Part shown: positions 34,046-44,368 of the stretch, in pieces | Position numbering within the stretch: the first letter of the stretch is position 1 | Layout of the letters: the number at the start of each line of letters is the position of its first letter | From: Amborella trichopoda | Lineage: Eukaryota; Streptophyta; Magnoliopsida; Amborellales; Amborellaceae | DNA: 64,000 nt | Assembly: GCF_000471905.2 (NCBI RefSeq) | Contig: NW_006500321.1 | Coordinates: forward strand, 157,462 to 221,461 | Direction: 5' to 3' | Program-made: the position numbers and the translations under genes | The notes under the pieces: model-generated | Databases searched by the model: none | What the model saw: only the letters and a program-made list of their open reading frames with translations | Told to the model about the DNA's origin: nothing

Positions 34046-35294
34046 TTTGAATTTTTATTTTTTTATATTTTAAAAGATTGGTTTAATTGAAAAAAAAAGG
34101 CTTTTGGCAAAAATATGTCGGCGACATGAGTGGTGTCTCCCGGGTGACATGAGGCGTGTCACTCTCACAGGTGTGTCGCCCATAAAAATGTTTTCTATTA
34201 TTATTATTGGTGTTTTTATGAAGTGTTGCTGCCTGTTGTGACGTCTTTCTCGACTTTGCCCCCTGTCTTGGGTAGTTTTAAAAAACATTTTATTACCCTT
34301 GTTGGGGGGTCTTTGCCAAGCTTGCCATTGTAAGTGTGCATTCTAAGCATAATAAAACACTTTATTTGCACATACATTTCAAACTGAATATTACAAACTC
34401 AGCCCCATAGTTGTAGGGTTTTTATCTCGAATTTCTAACTATTGGGTGGTTGTACGCACACACAGAGATAAGCTTGTCCCATTTTGCCTCAAGGGATCCA
34501 GTCAAGAGAAAAACTTCAGACTAGCCAATATCATCAATGGCGAGGTTCAACCATCTCTGATATGTGGGATTTGGTACTTATACACATACAACCATGGAGT
34601 GCCTAGCTAGTTTCAAGACTTGATAACAGGCATAGGAATTTGGCTTCGAGAGTGAGGCCAGATGGACTAATAGTTTAACCTCATGTAGTGATGGAGGAAG
34701 TCCCTTCTAAAAGGAGAAAGCTTTTGAAAATGATGATTTTAACAATAAAATTGAAACACGTTTTCAAAAGGACAGGCTTTACAGTTTTTGCACCTGTGAG
34801 TGGTCATTTTCTTTGTTATATTTTACCCAAATATGATGAAATGATTCCCCTGTGGGATCGTGAGAACTCAAAAATCCCGATGATGTCTTTCTACCTTTGG
34901 AACTTTCATCCTCTACTTCGCGGATCCATGAAGAGTCCTCTGGATTCTTGCCGGGCTTCCATCTTGGAGGGTGTCAACGTTTTTCGGTTTTCTATTCATG
35001 TCACCCTCCTTTATCTTTCTGAGTTGGTTTTGTTGGGAACCTGTACGGTTTAGGAGGAGTCTTCATCCTCAGCGTCTGCTTATGCAGTAATATTGGAACT
35101 TGCAAGTACTTGTTTGTACTTGAGTGCTTTGCGTCGAAAGCTCCTTCTTGGAGATCTTTTTATTCCATTTACCCGTTATGCCTTTTCGGGTTTTCACCAC
35201 ATCCATTTTTTATTTTATTTTTTATTTTTTTATTTTTTTATTTTTTTATTTTTTTGTGATTCCTTGTAAGGTTTTCAACACGTTTTTTAGCCCG

Positions 35295-36435
35295 TTATAG
35301 GTAGTATGTTCTGAGATACATTGCATTAATGGGGTCGTTGAGTTCGTAGCCCTCCTGATTTTTTATCTTTTAAGAATTGCCTGCATGCACTCAGGTAACC
35401 ATGAATGGCTCCCAATTAGGTTTGAACTTGCCTAAAGGGTGGATTTGTAGGAGTGTCGAAGATTTTCTTGAGTACCATATCCATTTCATGGAATTGTCAA
35501 GGAACAACTCTCCTTTAGTACACCCTCTCGATTCTATGCCGGTAAGCAACGATATTTTTTGTTGCTCATAGTCGTTCTTCATCCAAAGCAACGAGGGCAG
35601 TGATTTATGCTTCGATCATTTGATCCTCATATGCATTTTTGTGAATAAGCACATGGAGGGAGGGTATCTCAATCTCGATGGGTAGCATTGCTTCCATACC
35701 ATACACCAATGAGTATGGGGTCATGCCAGTAGGAGTCTTCTTAGTTGTCCCATAGGCCCATAGGTTGTCATTTATCTTTTCGTGCCAATCTATCATGCTT
35801 TCTATTATTCTGAGAAGTCCTTTGTTTGTGGCTTCTGCTTGTTCGTTTCCTTGAGGGTAGGAAGGTGTGGAGAAATTTTATGTTATCCCAAACCTTTTGC
35901 ACACCTTAGTGACCTTTTCATTTTTGAGATTGGATCCATTGTCAGTGAGAATTGACTTAGGAACACCGAATCTGAATACAATAATGTTGTTTATGAAACG
36001 AGTAACATGTTGGCCTTCAATTTTAATAAATGATGCGGCCTCTACCCATTTGGTGAAGTATTATTTTGTCGTTAATATAAAATAGTGGCCAATTGAGGCT
36101 TTTGGTGATATCACTATGATGATATCAAGTCCCCACATGGCAAAAGGCCATACGAGCCGTGTTGAGTTGAGTGATACGGACGGTGCATTGATGAGGTCTC
36201 CATAGCATTGACATTTGGGACACCTCTTAACGAAATTCCAGCAATCTTCAATCATGGTGGTCCAGTAGTAGTCTTGGCGCCTAATTTTCTGGGCTAAGGC
36301 CGCTGCCCAAGAAAGACCTCCTTCATTGTGTAATTCAGTCAATACTTGATCAATTTCTGGGTGACCAAGACACAGTATAATGATGTCATCGAAGGACTTT
36401 TTGAACAGGAGATCTCCTCTCACTAAGAATCCCAT
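35295..36435 (-). pseudogene. Integrase of element G
   Basis: The zinc-binding part is at 36220-36350. The CPKCQ pair is intact, but the second histidine of HHCC is lost (GGLSWAA where GxH is usual). The core has GLDIIIVI, RFGVPKSILTDNGSN and AEATNKGLLRIIESM, so the D, D and E catalytic residues are present, with stops near 36060 and 35880. The middle 35605-35796 (WHEKINDNLWAYGT, PYSLVYGMEAMLPIEIEIPS) is clean. The C-terminal GKFKPNWE (about 35410) and a final YLRTYYL-type end stop at 35295. No chromodomain follows. Confidence 0.8.
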
Positions 36436-36834
36436 AGAAAACCTTCAAAGCGCTTCTTAATCCCTTTTTGGTGGCTCCTTCAAGGTATTACTCATCTTTT
36501 AGCAGGGACAGAACATCGTGGAACCATGGTTTTCCTTAAGTAGCGCATTTGAAGCCACGAGAGACACTTCCCCATCATTCTCATTTTCTTGCTCTATTTC
36601 TTTTTCGATCCTTGGTGGGGAAGGGTCATGTTTGTTCCTGATGTAGAATGGCAGCGTGGTTATTTCTGGAGGAATATCAACCATTGATGCAAGGGTTGCA
36701 AGGCTATCGGTGAACTGATTATTTTTCCTAGTTACATGTTGAAAGGTGATTTTCTTAATTTATGGAATCATCTTTTCCACCTTTTCTTGATAGGGTTTTA
36801 GCTTTTCTTCTTTCACCTTCTAAATCCCTTGAAC

Positions 36835-37164
36835 TTAGTTTATAACGAGTAAAGATTCACCAATAACTTGTATTCGCTGGATTTTCATTCCCATGGCATT
36901 CTCAAGCCCGGCTATGTATTCAACAACATTATTGGTACATGGAAAATTCAATCTGATGGCTAATGGCATTAAAATCTTCTCAGGTGAGCATAATATGACT
37001 CCTATACCTAACCCGTATTCATTCTTTGCACCATCGAAGTATAGCTCCCAAATCGAGTCCTCAATTGTGAAGAGGTTCTCATCAGGGAGATCTATGTTAA
37101 TGGGAATATTGCCTGACAGTGCATGTTCAGCTAAGTAATCAGCAATGGCTTCTCCTTTGACCAA
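36835..37164 (-). CDS. aRNH (second RNase H) of element G
   Basis: The frame is open for about 110 codons: IADYLAEHALSG lead-in, then WELYFDGAKNEYGLGIGVIL (first Asp), NNVVEYIAGLENAMGM (Glu) and VIGESLLVIN, where the usual GDS is GES, so the third acidic residue is Glu rather than Asp. It lies directly after the first RNase H and before integrase, the arrangement that defines the Tat lineage. The C-terminal part beyond 36835 is degraded. Confidence 0.8.
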   Translation of the reverse strand: MVKGEAIADYLAEHALSGNIPINIDLPDENLFTIEDSIWELYFDGAKNEYGLGIGVILCSPEKILMPLAIRLNFPCTNNVVEYIAGLENAMGMKIQRIQVIGESLLVIN

Positions 37165-37167
37165 TTT

Positions 37168-37635
37168 TTAAGTGATGTACTCGATCTCAAACTCGCTCGC
37201 TAGAATTCTCCACTTCTCCAAACGTCTGTTGAGAACTAGCCTCTCTAATAGGTACTTGAGTGGGTCAATATTTGGTATGAGCTTGACTGAATGAGATAAG
37301 ACATAATGTCTTAGTTTCTGCATGGCCCACACAAGTGTTAAGCATTGTTTCTCCACATCTGTGTATCTTGTCTCATAGTCGACCATGGTTTTGCTGATAT
37401 AGCATATTGTTTGTTCTTTTCCATGGTTGTTATATTGTCCTAACACTGCCCCCATGGTCTTGTCTTTCACTGACATGTATAAGAACATAGGTTTATCTGC
37501 ACTAAGAGGACTAAAGATGGGAGGTCTTGTGAGGTACTCCTTGATTTGATCGAACACTTCTTGGCATTCATTGTCCCATATGAATGGGGTGTCCTTCTTA
37601 AGGAGTCTATTGAATAGTGCGCACTTATCCGCCAA
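37168..37635 (-). CDS. RNase H (first) of element G
   Basis: This is an uninterrupted frame of 155 codons with a typical gypsy RNase H: LLKKDTPFIWDNECQEVFDQIKEYL in the RT connection, then PMFLYMSVKDKTMGAVLGQ, ICYISKTMVDYETRYTDVEKQCLTLVWAMQKLRHYVL and LLERLVLNRRLEKWRILASEF. The canonical acidic residues at the DKT and DVEKQ motifs are visible. As part of a polyprotein it is not independently expressed, and the ATG is incidental. Confidence 0.8.
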   Translation of the reverse strand: MADKCALFNRLLKKDTPFIWDNECQEVFDQIKEYLTRPPIFSPLSADKPMFLYMSVKDKTMGAVLGQYNNHGKEQTICYISKTMVDYETRYTDVEKQCLTLVWAMQKLRHYVLSHSVKLIPNIDPLKYLLERLVLNRRLEKWRILASEFEIEYIT

Positions 37636-38356
37636 TTGTGAAATGAAACGCCTTATGGCTTGTATGAGGCCTTGAAGCCCACGGATTTCTTTAATGTTCC
37701 AAGGAGGAGGTATTCCAATGATGCCTCGTATTTTAGATGGGTCGACCTGAAATGCCTCTTTGGCTTACTATAAAGGCTAGTAATTTGCCAGATTCAACTC
37801 CAAAGGCACATTTTTGTGGATTGAGTTTGAGTTGATGTTTCGGAGTCTCGCAAAAATGGTTCTCAGGTTGGTGAGATGATCAGACCTGGTCTTCGACTTG
37901 ACCAAAATGTCGTCGACATATTCGTCCATAATGGTATGCATTAAATCATGGAAGATGGTAGTCATTGCCCATTGATAAGTTGCTCTTGCGTTTTTTAGAC
38001 CGAAGGGCATCACTTTGTAACAATAGGTTCCCCAATGCATTATGAATGACGTCTTGGTTTGGTTTTCTTCTGCCATGAGGATTTGGTTGTAACTCGAGAA
38101 GCCATCCATGAATAACAACATCTCATGACCTGTAGTGTTGTCGACCAAGGAATCTATATTTGGTAACGAGAAATTGTCCTTGGAACATGCCTTGTTGAGG
38201 TCTCTGTAGTCGACACACTCGAATCCTCCAGTCTTTTTTGGGTACAACCACTATGTTGGCCAACCATTCTAAGTAATCGACGGGGGTAATGAACCTTGCC
38301 TTTAGTAGCTTGTCAATCTCTTCCCTAATTTTGAGCTCAAGGTGAGTCTTTTGACA
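37636..38356 (-). pseudogene. Reverse transcriptase of element G, YVDD intact
   Basis: From the linker the frame shifts once near 38250, then runs open for 156 codons: VDYRDLNKACSKDNFSLPNID, LLFMDGFSSYNQILMAEE, GTYCYKVMPFGLKNARATYQWAMTTIF and DEYVDDILVKSKTRSDHL, with both catalytic Asp residues present. A frameshift near 37780 separates the palm from the connection. The motifs match Ogre. This is the least damaged RT in the window. Confidence 0.85.
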
Positions 38357-39289
38357 TCAGAGTTTCTGCCTTATAGGCCTTGCCCCTTCGTTGAATACTA
38401 GGTGATGTTGCACCAATGTGTGATTTAGCCCAGGCATATCATCGTATAACGAGGCGAAGACATCACGATATTCCTTGAGAAAGGAAATCACATTTTTCCT
38501 TTCCTCAAAAGATAAGGAGGTTCCAATCTTGGTTAACCTTAGGTCCTTCTCAATTCTTAGGTTTACGTCAATCGTCTTTTCGATGATAGCCATTGGGTCA
38601 CCATGGAACCTCTTCTTGAATTTCTCAACATGGGAAGTAAGTTCCTCAGGTTGAGAGATTTCTTCAGACTCTTGACTCTCTTGATCTTCATCTTGGTCGT
38701 CCAATTCATCATCTTGGGTATTATGCACCGTTATTGGGCTATCTTGAGTGAGTGTCATTTTTAAAAATTCTTTTTCATTATTATCAACTTTATCATGTTT
38801 TAAATTTTCATCGGTTTTTGAAAAGCTGCAAGAGGCCTTGGTTGTTGTTGGCGAATGAGCACCCTTGGTTGTGTTCGAGCCAACTGTGCACACCTCCTCC
38901 AGATCTAGGTCAGCAAGTAGGTCTTCAATTCCTAGTCCTTGTGTGTGTTGAGATATGGAAGAGGGAATATCCCCTGATGGGGAATCAACAATCACCTTTG
39001 GCCTTTTTGAGGGACGGGCATCGAGAGGATTGAGGCTTTGAATGCCTCCATATACAAAGCCTGAATAGCTTGAAGGCTTCATCCGGCTTTGAAATATAGT
39101 GAGAGAACACTTGAGTCCTCTTCGATCCTCGCTTTCAATTTTGGCTTGGGATGATTCAGAAATTGCCTCCGTTACGCCTTGCTCTTGACTTCCCAAGCCT
39201 TGGCTTGGTTGGAAGCCTTGGGAGAGTGGCTCGAAACCATATCGATGTTGACATTGGATAATTTCCTCCATCCATGCAAAAGTTTGCAA
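38357..39289 (-). CDS. Protease-RT linker of element G (310 codons open)
   Basis: This long clean frame is part of the gag-pol polyprotein. The first 200 residues are low-complexity, Ser/Gln-rich, then very acidic (DDELDDQDEDQESQESEE). The last 90 carry the start of the RT region (FLKEYRDVFASLYDDMPGLNHTLV, GARPIRQKL). The length and acidity of the linker are characteristic of large Tat/Ogre polyproteins. Its openness, when neighbouring domains have stops, suggests a fairly recent insertion. The ATG at 39289 is not expected to be a real start. Confidence 0.7.
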   Translation of the reverse strand: MQTFAWMEEIIQCQHRYGFEPLSQGFQPSQGLGSQEQGVTEAISESSQAKIESEDRRGLKCSLTIFQSRMKPSSYSGFVYGGIQSLNPLDARPSKRPKVIVDSPSGDIPSSISQHTQGLGIEDLLADLDLEEVCTVGSNTTKGAHSPTTTKASCSFSKTDENLKHDKVDNNEKEFLKMTLTQDSPITVHNTQDDELDDQDEDQESQESEEISQPEELTSHVEKFKKRFHGDPMAIIEKTIDVNLRIEKDLRLTKIGTSLSFEERKNVISFLKEYRDVFASLYDDMPGLNHTLVQHHLVFNEGARPIRQKL

Positions 39290-39479
39290 AATTTGAGGAA
39301 CAGGGTCGCCAGCCTCTAGGCATAAAGTAGTACAATCAGCTAGCTCGAAAGAAGCGAGTGGGATTTCTCCAAGCTTGACTCCTACGGCTAGTTTTTTACT
39401 ATGTGTGCTAGAATTGGAATAGGAAGGGGGTTTAACGCATACCTTTGTGACACTATTTTTAATCGGAAACTAGAGGCAT

Positions 39480-39886
39480 TGATGGAGTGTTGAGACGAGC
39501 ACGAGGTTCTCATGTAGCCATGGTCTGCCTAGCACCATGTTGAATGAAGGTTTTATGTCTAAGACGCAAAACATTATCACTTGGATAGTAGGACCGACCT
39601 TGAGTATGAGAGGCAATATGCCTTCAGCTTGCCTCTTGGTCCCGTCATATGTGGCGATAGTTAGTTGTCATGGCTCGAAGTCATCCGGGATTTTTCCTAT
39701 CTTCTTCACCGTTTTCATAGGGCATATATTCCGGGATGCCCCATTATCAACCAGCACTCTCCTTATCTCATATCCTTTCATGAAAATAGTGATACGAAGA
39801 GGCTGTACATGAAAGCGATTGACATTATCCAGGATGTCATCGTCCGTGAATACGATTGGTGTTGGAGCCATTAGTTGGTTGATCAT
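39480..39886 (-). pseudogene. Aspartic protease of element G
   Basis: The active-site motif VDNGASRNICPMKTVKKIG appears at about 39700-39760. After one stop near 39666 the fold continues with TYDGTKRQAEGILPLILKVGP and ends with the strand FNMVLGRPWLHENLVLVSTLHQC (about 39485-39550). This is the retropepsin-like enzyme that cuts the polyprotein. The region 39290-39480 links it to the RT linker. Confidence 0.75.
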
Positions 39887-40003
39887 ACCTCACAACTCAT
39901 CCGGTTGTGTGTTGCTCGGGATGTGGGTCTTAGCAAGAACCTTTTCAATTTGCGGTCTATGAGCCGGCGAATTTGAAAGCGGCTCCAAGATGGAGATTTG
40001 AGC

Positions 40004-42453
40004 CTAGATCTTCCCTAGATGAGTCGGTAGATCATTTGTGGTTGCTGATCCTTGAGTTCTTTTATTAGGTTCATGATCCGCGACCCCTGCTGGTGGTTTT
40101 GCTGTTGAAGTGGCTCCCATTCTTTCATCAAGAGTGTCCGCCATCAATTGGATGAGTTTGAACACTCGACCTCTTCGGGTTAAGGAATCAGCTTTGCCAG
40201 CCTGAAGGTCGATGGGGTCAACCCTAGCGAGAGTAATGGGAGACCACGGGGTGATGGCCCCTTGTTTGGAAGATGATCCCTTTTTAGCATCTTTGACCAT
40301 GTCAATATTGAGGGCATCATCTTCATCATACTGTCCCACTTAGGAGGATCTACTTCAACTTCTTGGAGATGATGATCACAAGCAAATATGAATTGGCTGG
40401 GATCATCTTCTTCGTCTCCATTTTCAATCATGTGAATGATAACATCCTCCTTTGAGTTACTCGGGGTTCCCGTTTCTTCGGTCATTGTGGCCGTAATTTT
40501 TGGGAGAGGGTTTGTGAAGATACCCATCTTTTGATTAGGTTCTTCAATAGGTTGATTTCTAGGTCCAACAGTGATGTCGCCCCTATTAATCAGCCCATGA
40601 CTCACCTGCTTCAAGTAGAAACAGTTCTGGGTATCATGGGCATGGTTTCTATGCCACTTGCACCATCTGTTCTTATTCTTAACGTCAAATGGTGGCAGGA
40701 GTTGAACCTTGTTTTTCTTCAAGAGTAACTTCATCACTTTTTCTCACGGGTCTTTGAGAGGAGTGAAGTTGTCCTCTCACCTTCGATTGTTATTTTGAAC
40801 ATTAGCTTTAGGCTGACCCCTTCTATTTTGATTCCTATTATTGTGTTAGGTGGTTGAACCTTGAGCCGGTCCGTTAATGACAATTTTGTTAACATGATCG
40901 GAAGCTTTTCCCTTGACATTGCTCTTATTTTTATTCTGGGGAGTCGTGATGGGTTTGTTATCGAGCCTATTACTGAGGGGTGTCCCTCTCGCCCTTTCAT
41001 GTCGTGCCACCCTCTCGATCATGGAGTCGAAAGTGTAAGGTGCTAAAAAAGGTCATGTATTCAGGAGCTGCATTTTCTAAGGCCATGGAGATTTTAGCTC
41101 GGTCCGTAAGTGGACATTCGATGACTCGCATCGGCCCCTTGCAGAATCAACCGATAAAATCCGTAAAGGATTCTCTTAGGCTTTGTTTTGTTGCACTTAG
41201 TTCGCCCAGGGAAAGAGATCTTGGTATCGATCCATGGTAATGAGCTTGACTAAACACTTAGTCTGGAGTTATGTGTGGTTGAGCGGTCATTATTCTTCGA
41301 TCCCGGTTTAAAGCCTCAAAGGTCAAAGTTTGTGAAAACAGGGCCTTCAACTGGGTAGGCCTGTCTCACAAATCTCAGACGGAGAGGAGGTACGCGTTAA
41401 CATGAATATCCCATTGAATCTGTTTTTAAACTTTGGGATGACAAACCCAGGGGGAAGGTTTTCCATTGCTCCAAGGGTATCATGAGAATAGGCCTTTGAG
41501 GGTAGGATTTCATGCATACCCATCCTTACAAGCATATCTTGTATCGCTTTTAAAGTTCCTTCTTGTTGGGTATTCGGCATGAGAGTAGGCTTACCGGTCA
41601 GTGGGTTCCCAAGCATAGACTGATGAGTCGAGACTTGGGGTAGATGTTGGCCTGCATGGGCCTGTGATGGATGAGTGGCGGTTACCGGGGCGGTTTCACA
41701 CATTTGTGCCTGAGGGGCATACTGACCCATAGGTGTCGCCACCAATTGTGAAAATGGCACGGTTTGTTGGACCCGGTGAACTAAGGGGGACGATTGAAGA
41801 GTCGTCTGACTCGGTTGTGTTATGGGTTGACCTATGCTATTAGGTTGGTTTTGGACCGACCCATGAACTGGGGCATGAACTGTGTAACCTAAGTCAACTA
41901 GACTTTTAATGCCAGCTTGAACACCCATCTCGCCTAAGGGTTGATTTAGATTGACGCCTCAACTGCGTATAGTGTTCAAGACATCGTGGGCTATACTACT
42001 GTGGCTCGAGGTTGGATTAGATCTCCTAGACCCAAGTGGGTCTTGGTCTTGAGATCGCTGGACCCCGGGGTTATCTAGGCTCGAGTGGTGCAAAATGGCA
42101 TTAGATGCCGCATGAACTTCTTTCCTCGCAGCGCTCCTACTTTGGTTGCCTAAGGTCATATGGCTCCTACTATAGCTACGTAAGCTTCCCTGTAAGACAA
42201 TGCCCAATCGGACCCTCTGACTGTTCAATGTTTTTTGGGTGGAGACAAATTTTCGGACCATATAGAGCTCAGGGCTATGAGTGGATCCCTGGGACTCAGC
42301 TTCTAATTGAAGACCTGGATGATGGATAATGGATTGGCCCAAATTCTGCTGATAGTTCCAAGGGATTGCAGTATATTGGTCCCTAGGTTTGGGAAGGTTT
42401 GGTTTAGAGTCAGCTGTGAAGTAATCATCATGGTTGCCTTGAGTAACCGACAT
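40004..42453 (-). pseudogene. gag: gag of element G
   Basis: The N-terminal part (41347-42453 in two frames) is Gln/Ser-rich and ends with the start of the gag core (PPGFVIPKFKNRFNGI near 41440). The core to about 41000 is broken. A zinc knuckle CKWHRNHAHDTQNC (C-x2-H-x4-H-x4-C) lies at about 40620-40660 within a clean 185-codon frame (40180-40737). This gag is clearly different from that of elements A, C, D and E. The ATG at 42453 is the first of an open frame preceded by repeat-rich leader, so it is a plausible start. Confidence 0.7.
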
Positions 42454-43232
42454 AGTGACTCTCTTTGGCTAGGTTCTAAAATCTATACTTAAGTAAGAAC
42501 TAGACTTGACGACTTAGTGCAGACCTAGTCTGACTCTAGGGGAAAACTTTGACTAAGACCTAGGCTAAGACTAGACTAGAATCTGGACTTGCTAGACTCA
42601 ATGGGTTTTGGTTCAGACCCTGAACTAAGGTAAGCTTAGTCTAGCTCTAAGAGCAACTTTATGCTTAAACCTAGGCTAGAACCTAGACTAAGATCTAGAC
42701 TAGATGGTGTAAGAGTCTCTGCTGGGATCAAGGGTAGGTCTAGGTTTGGACCAGTGTGTGAGCCTGGTTCGGACCTGAACTGAGCTGGGTGCAAGCCTGG
42801 GCTTGGATCTAGAGGGTTTTGAAACTCAGACCATATGTGGACCCGGATTGGATCAAGATTGAACTAGGTATGACCCTTCGACTTGGACCAAGAGGCGGCC
42901 TAGGTTTGAACCTAGGTGTGAACCTGGTTTAGACTTGAGCTAGGCTGGGTACAAGCCTAACCTTGGACCTAGAGAGTTTTAATGATCAGACCAGATGTGG
43001 ACCTGCAATGGATCAAAGATGAGCCAAGAACGAGCTTTCGGCTCGGACCAAGTGGGGGCCCAGGTTTGGGCCAAGGAGGAACTTAGTTTGGACCTAGACT
43101 AAATGGGTACCAACTTGGGCTCGGACCCAGAAGGCTCAGCTCGAACTCAAAGTAGGTTCGGAATGAGATCTAAGTTAATCTACCAAAAGTAAGAAAACAA
43201 GCACACAAAAATGTTTGACCTAGAATAATATA
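42454..43232 (-). other. 5' leader of element G
   Basis: This non-coding stretch upstream of gag is full of tagacct/ggacctagac-type phrases (42480-42740) and, further out, a 160-bp tandem repeat. No PBS and no LTR of G are seen before LTR E sequence begins at about 43240, so the 5' end of G has been lost. Confidence 0.55.
42741..43190. repeat. 160-bp tandem repeat, 2.8 units
   Basis: Equivalent points taggtttgga (42741), taggtttgaa (42901) and caggtttggg (43061) are exactly 160 bases apart. Each unit goes on with 'ggacctgaactgagctgggt' and 'ggacctagagagtttt' phrases and ends with 'tcggaccaagtggggg'. The third unit is cut at about 43190. Confidence 0.85.
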
Positions 43233-43239
43233 AGACTAT

Positions 43240-44145
43240 GGCCTATTCCTCGTCTTTGTCTACCACAGCCGGCGACGCTCAGCGCTGATTGTGTCCTCTT
43301 CCTCGTCTTTGCCTAATATAGCCAGTAACGCCTAGCGCCATCTGTGTTCTTCTCTTTTCTATCACACTCTTCTCCTCCTTTCTTTCTCGTGCTCTCCTTC
43401 TTTCTATTCTATTCTTCTTCTGTTGTCTTACTTCTTATTCTTTCTTTATGATCTCTACTCTTTTTATTATTCTTTTGTTTGATTAAGAGGGGTTGAGATT
43501 AACCTATCATGGTAGTCATGTCGTCTAGCTGTAATGTTGTTATGCTAAAACTACTGTGCCTGATTTATTGCCACGACAGACTACCCATCATGTCTAGCTA
43601 GTCAGTATCGATATTGATGTTTAGTAGTAATTATGTTTAACCGGTCTGAGTTATCGAACCTGTTTTACTGCCACGTCAGGCCAATTACCCACCAGCTTAG
43701 TAACTGTGTTGATCTCCTGGCCTGATCAAATTCTTCTCTCTCCCAACTTCCTTCTCTTATTCTTCTCTTCTTCTTATGAATGTGGACGCTTGTGTACGTT
43801 GACCAAAGAGGCAAGGTGAGGTCTGTTGACCCACCTGTCTTATAACATTTGCCATATTTGTGTGATTGCAGAAAATAGGAGAATATAAGCTAAGGGAGGC
43901 GATTCCGAACAAGTTTTACGGCTGGGGAGACTTTCTTCGTGTTCTAAGAGGGCGCCCACACGAGCCAGCCTGAGTAAGTTCGGAACCCACCTTAAATTTC
44001 TCCCTCATCGGTTGGTAATATCTGCCCTTGTTCTCGAACGAGGTTCTCGAGAGAGAGACCTCAAAGTCTCGGGTCTCTCTTGAAACCCGAGATGTGTGCC
44101 GCCCGATCATCTTGATCCGGAGGGCGAGATCGAGGCACCTAACCA
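43240..44145 (+). mobile_element. LTR E (3' part, subfamily A/B)
   Basis: It begins with a short remnant of the cctagcgcc minisatellite (43260-43345), then follows LTR A and B through ttaagaggggttgagattaac, gagggcgcccacacgagcc and the end gcacctaacca. U3, TATA box and most of the minisatellite are missing because the element G leader abuts it. A PBS follows three bases later. Confidence 0.8.
44067..44092 (+). other. U5 hairpin of LTR E
   Basis: TCTCGGGT (44067-44074) and ACCCGAGA (44085-44092) form the same 8-bp stem as in LTR A (1278-1304), with a 10-nt loop of different sequence. Confidence 0.5.
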
Positions 44146-44148
44146 GCT

Positions 44149-44166
44149 TGGTGACTCCACTAGGGA
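44149..44166 (+). other. Primer binding site of element E
   Basis: TGGTGACTCCACTAGGGA differs from that of element A by one C-to-T change at a CpG. It lies three bases after the LTR end. Confidence 0.7.
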
Positions 44167-44368
44167 CTTACTACCCCTTAATCAGATCATACTTACTTGG
44201 CTAAGTTTCTCCTTTTATTTTCTTTATTCACAAATCACTTATGGATGCTAGGTTCCCATCGTCGCATTTGCGAGTATCCCCAGGGAACAAGTTCCTCCAA
44301 CTTCGTTCCCAACCATTCTTTTGAGCAAAGACCCTAGCTCTAGCTCCTAGGTCTTAACATGGATTGAT

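Larger units (their letters stand above)
32354..35294 (-). other. 3' UTR of element G
   Basis: This is non-coding DNA between the integrase stop (35295) and the candidate LTR. It contains two adjacent minisatellites, a T-rich stretch at 35205-35257 of (T)5-7A units, and otherwise no recognisable domain. Weak open frames, such as 34688-35053 on the plus strand, show no family motif. Hypervariable tandem repeats in the 3' UTR are known for Tat/Ogre elements. Confidence 0.6.
31733..43232 (-). mobile_element. Element G: Ogre-like Tat element, best preserved polyprotein
   Basis: This minus-strand element has, in order, a leader with 160-bp tandem repeats, gag, protease, a linker, RT, RNase H, aRNH and integrase (coding about 42453 to 35295). 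A 2.9 kb 3' UTR with two minisatellites and a candidate ~620-bp 3' LTR follow. The RT and linker motifs (YRDVFASLYDDMPGL, FMDGFSSYNQILM) are typical of Ogre. The 5' LTR and PBS are missing, and the leader runs directly into LTR E sequence. Frames are longer and less interrupted than in the other elements, and the RT YVDD box is intact, so it is probably younger. It is still non-functional. Confidence 0.8.

Noticed and set aside
34688-35053. 121-codon plus-strand ORF in the 3' UTR of element G, hydrophobic end
   Set aside because: No motif, lies between the integrase end and the minisatellites, AT-rich. Could not be told from chance.
31728-43232. Simple insertion of element G into a single host element with target-site duplication
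   Set aside because: The left flank is gag of D and the right flank is LTR E, which are not contiguous in any of the related elements. The 5 bases before the candidate LTR (tatag) are not found at the other side.
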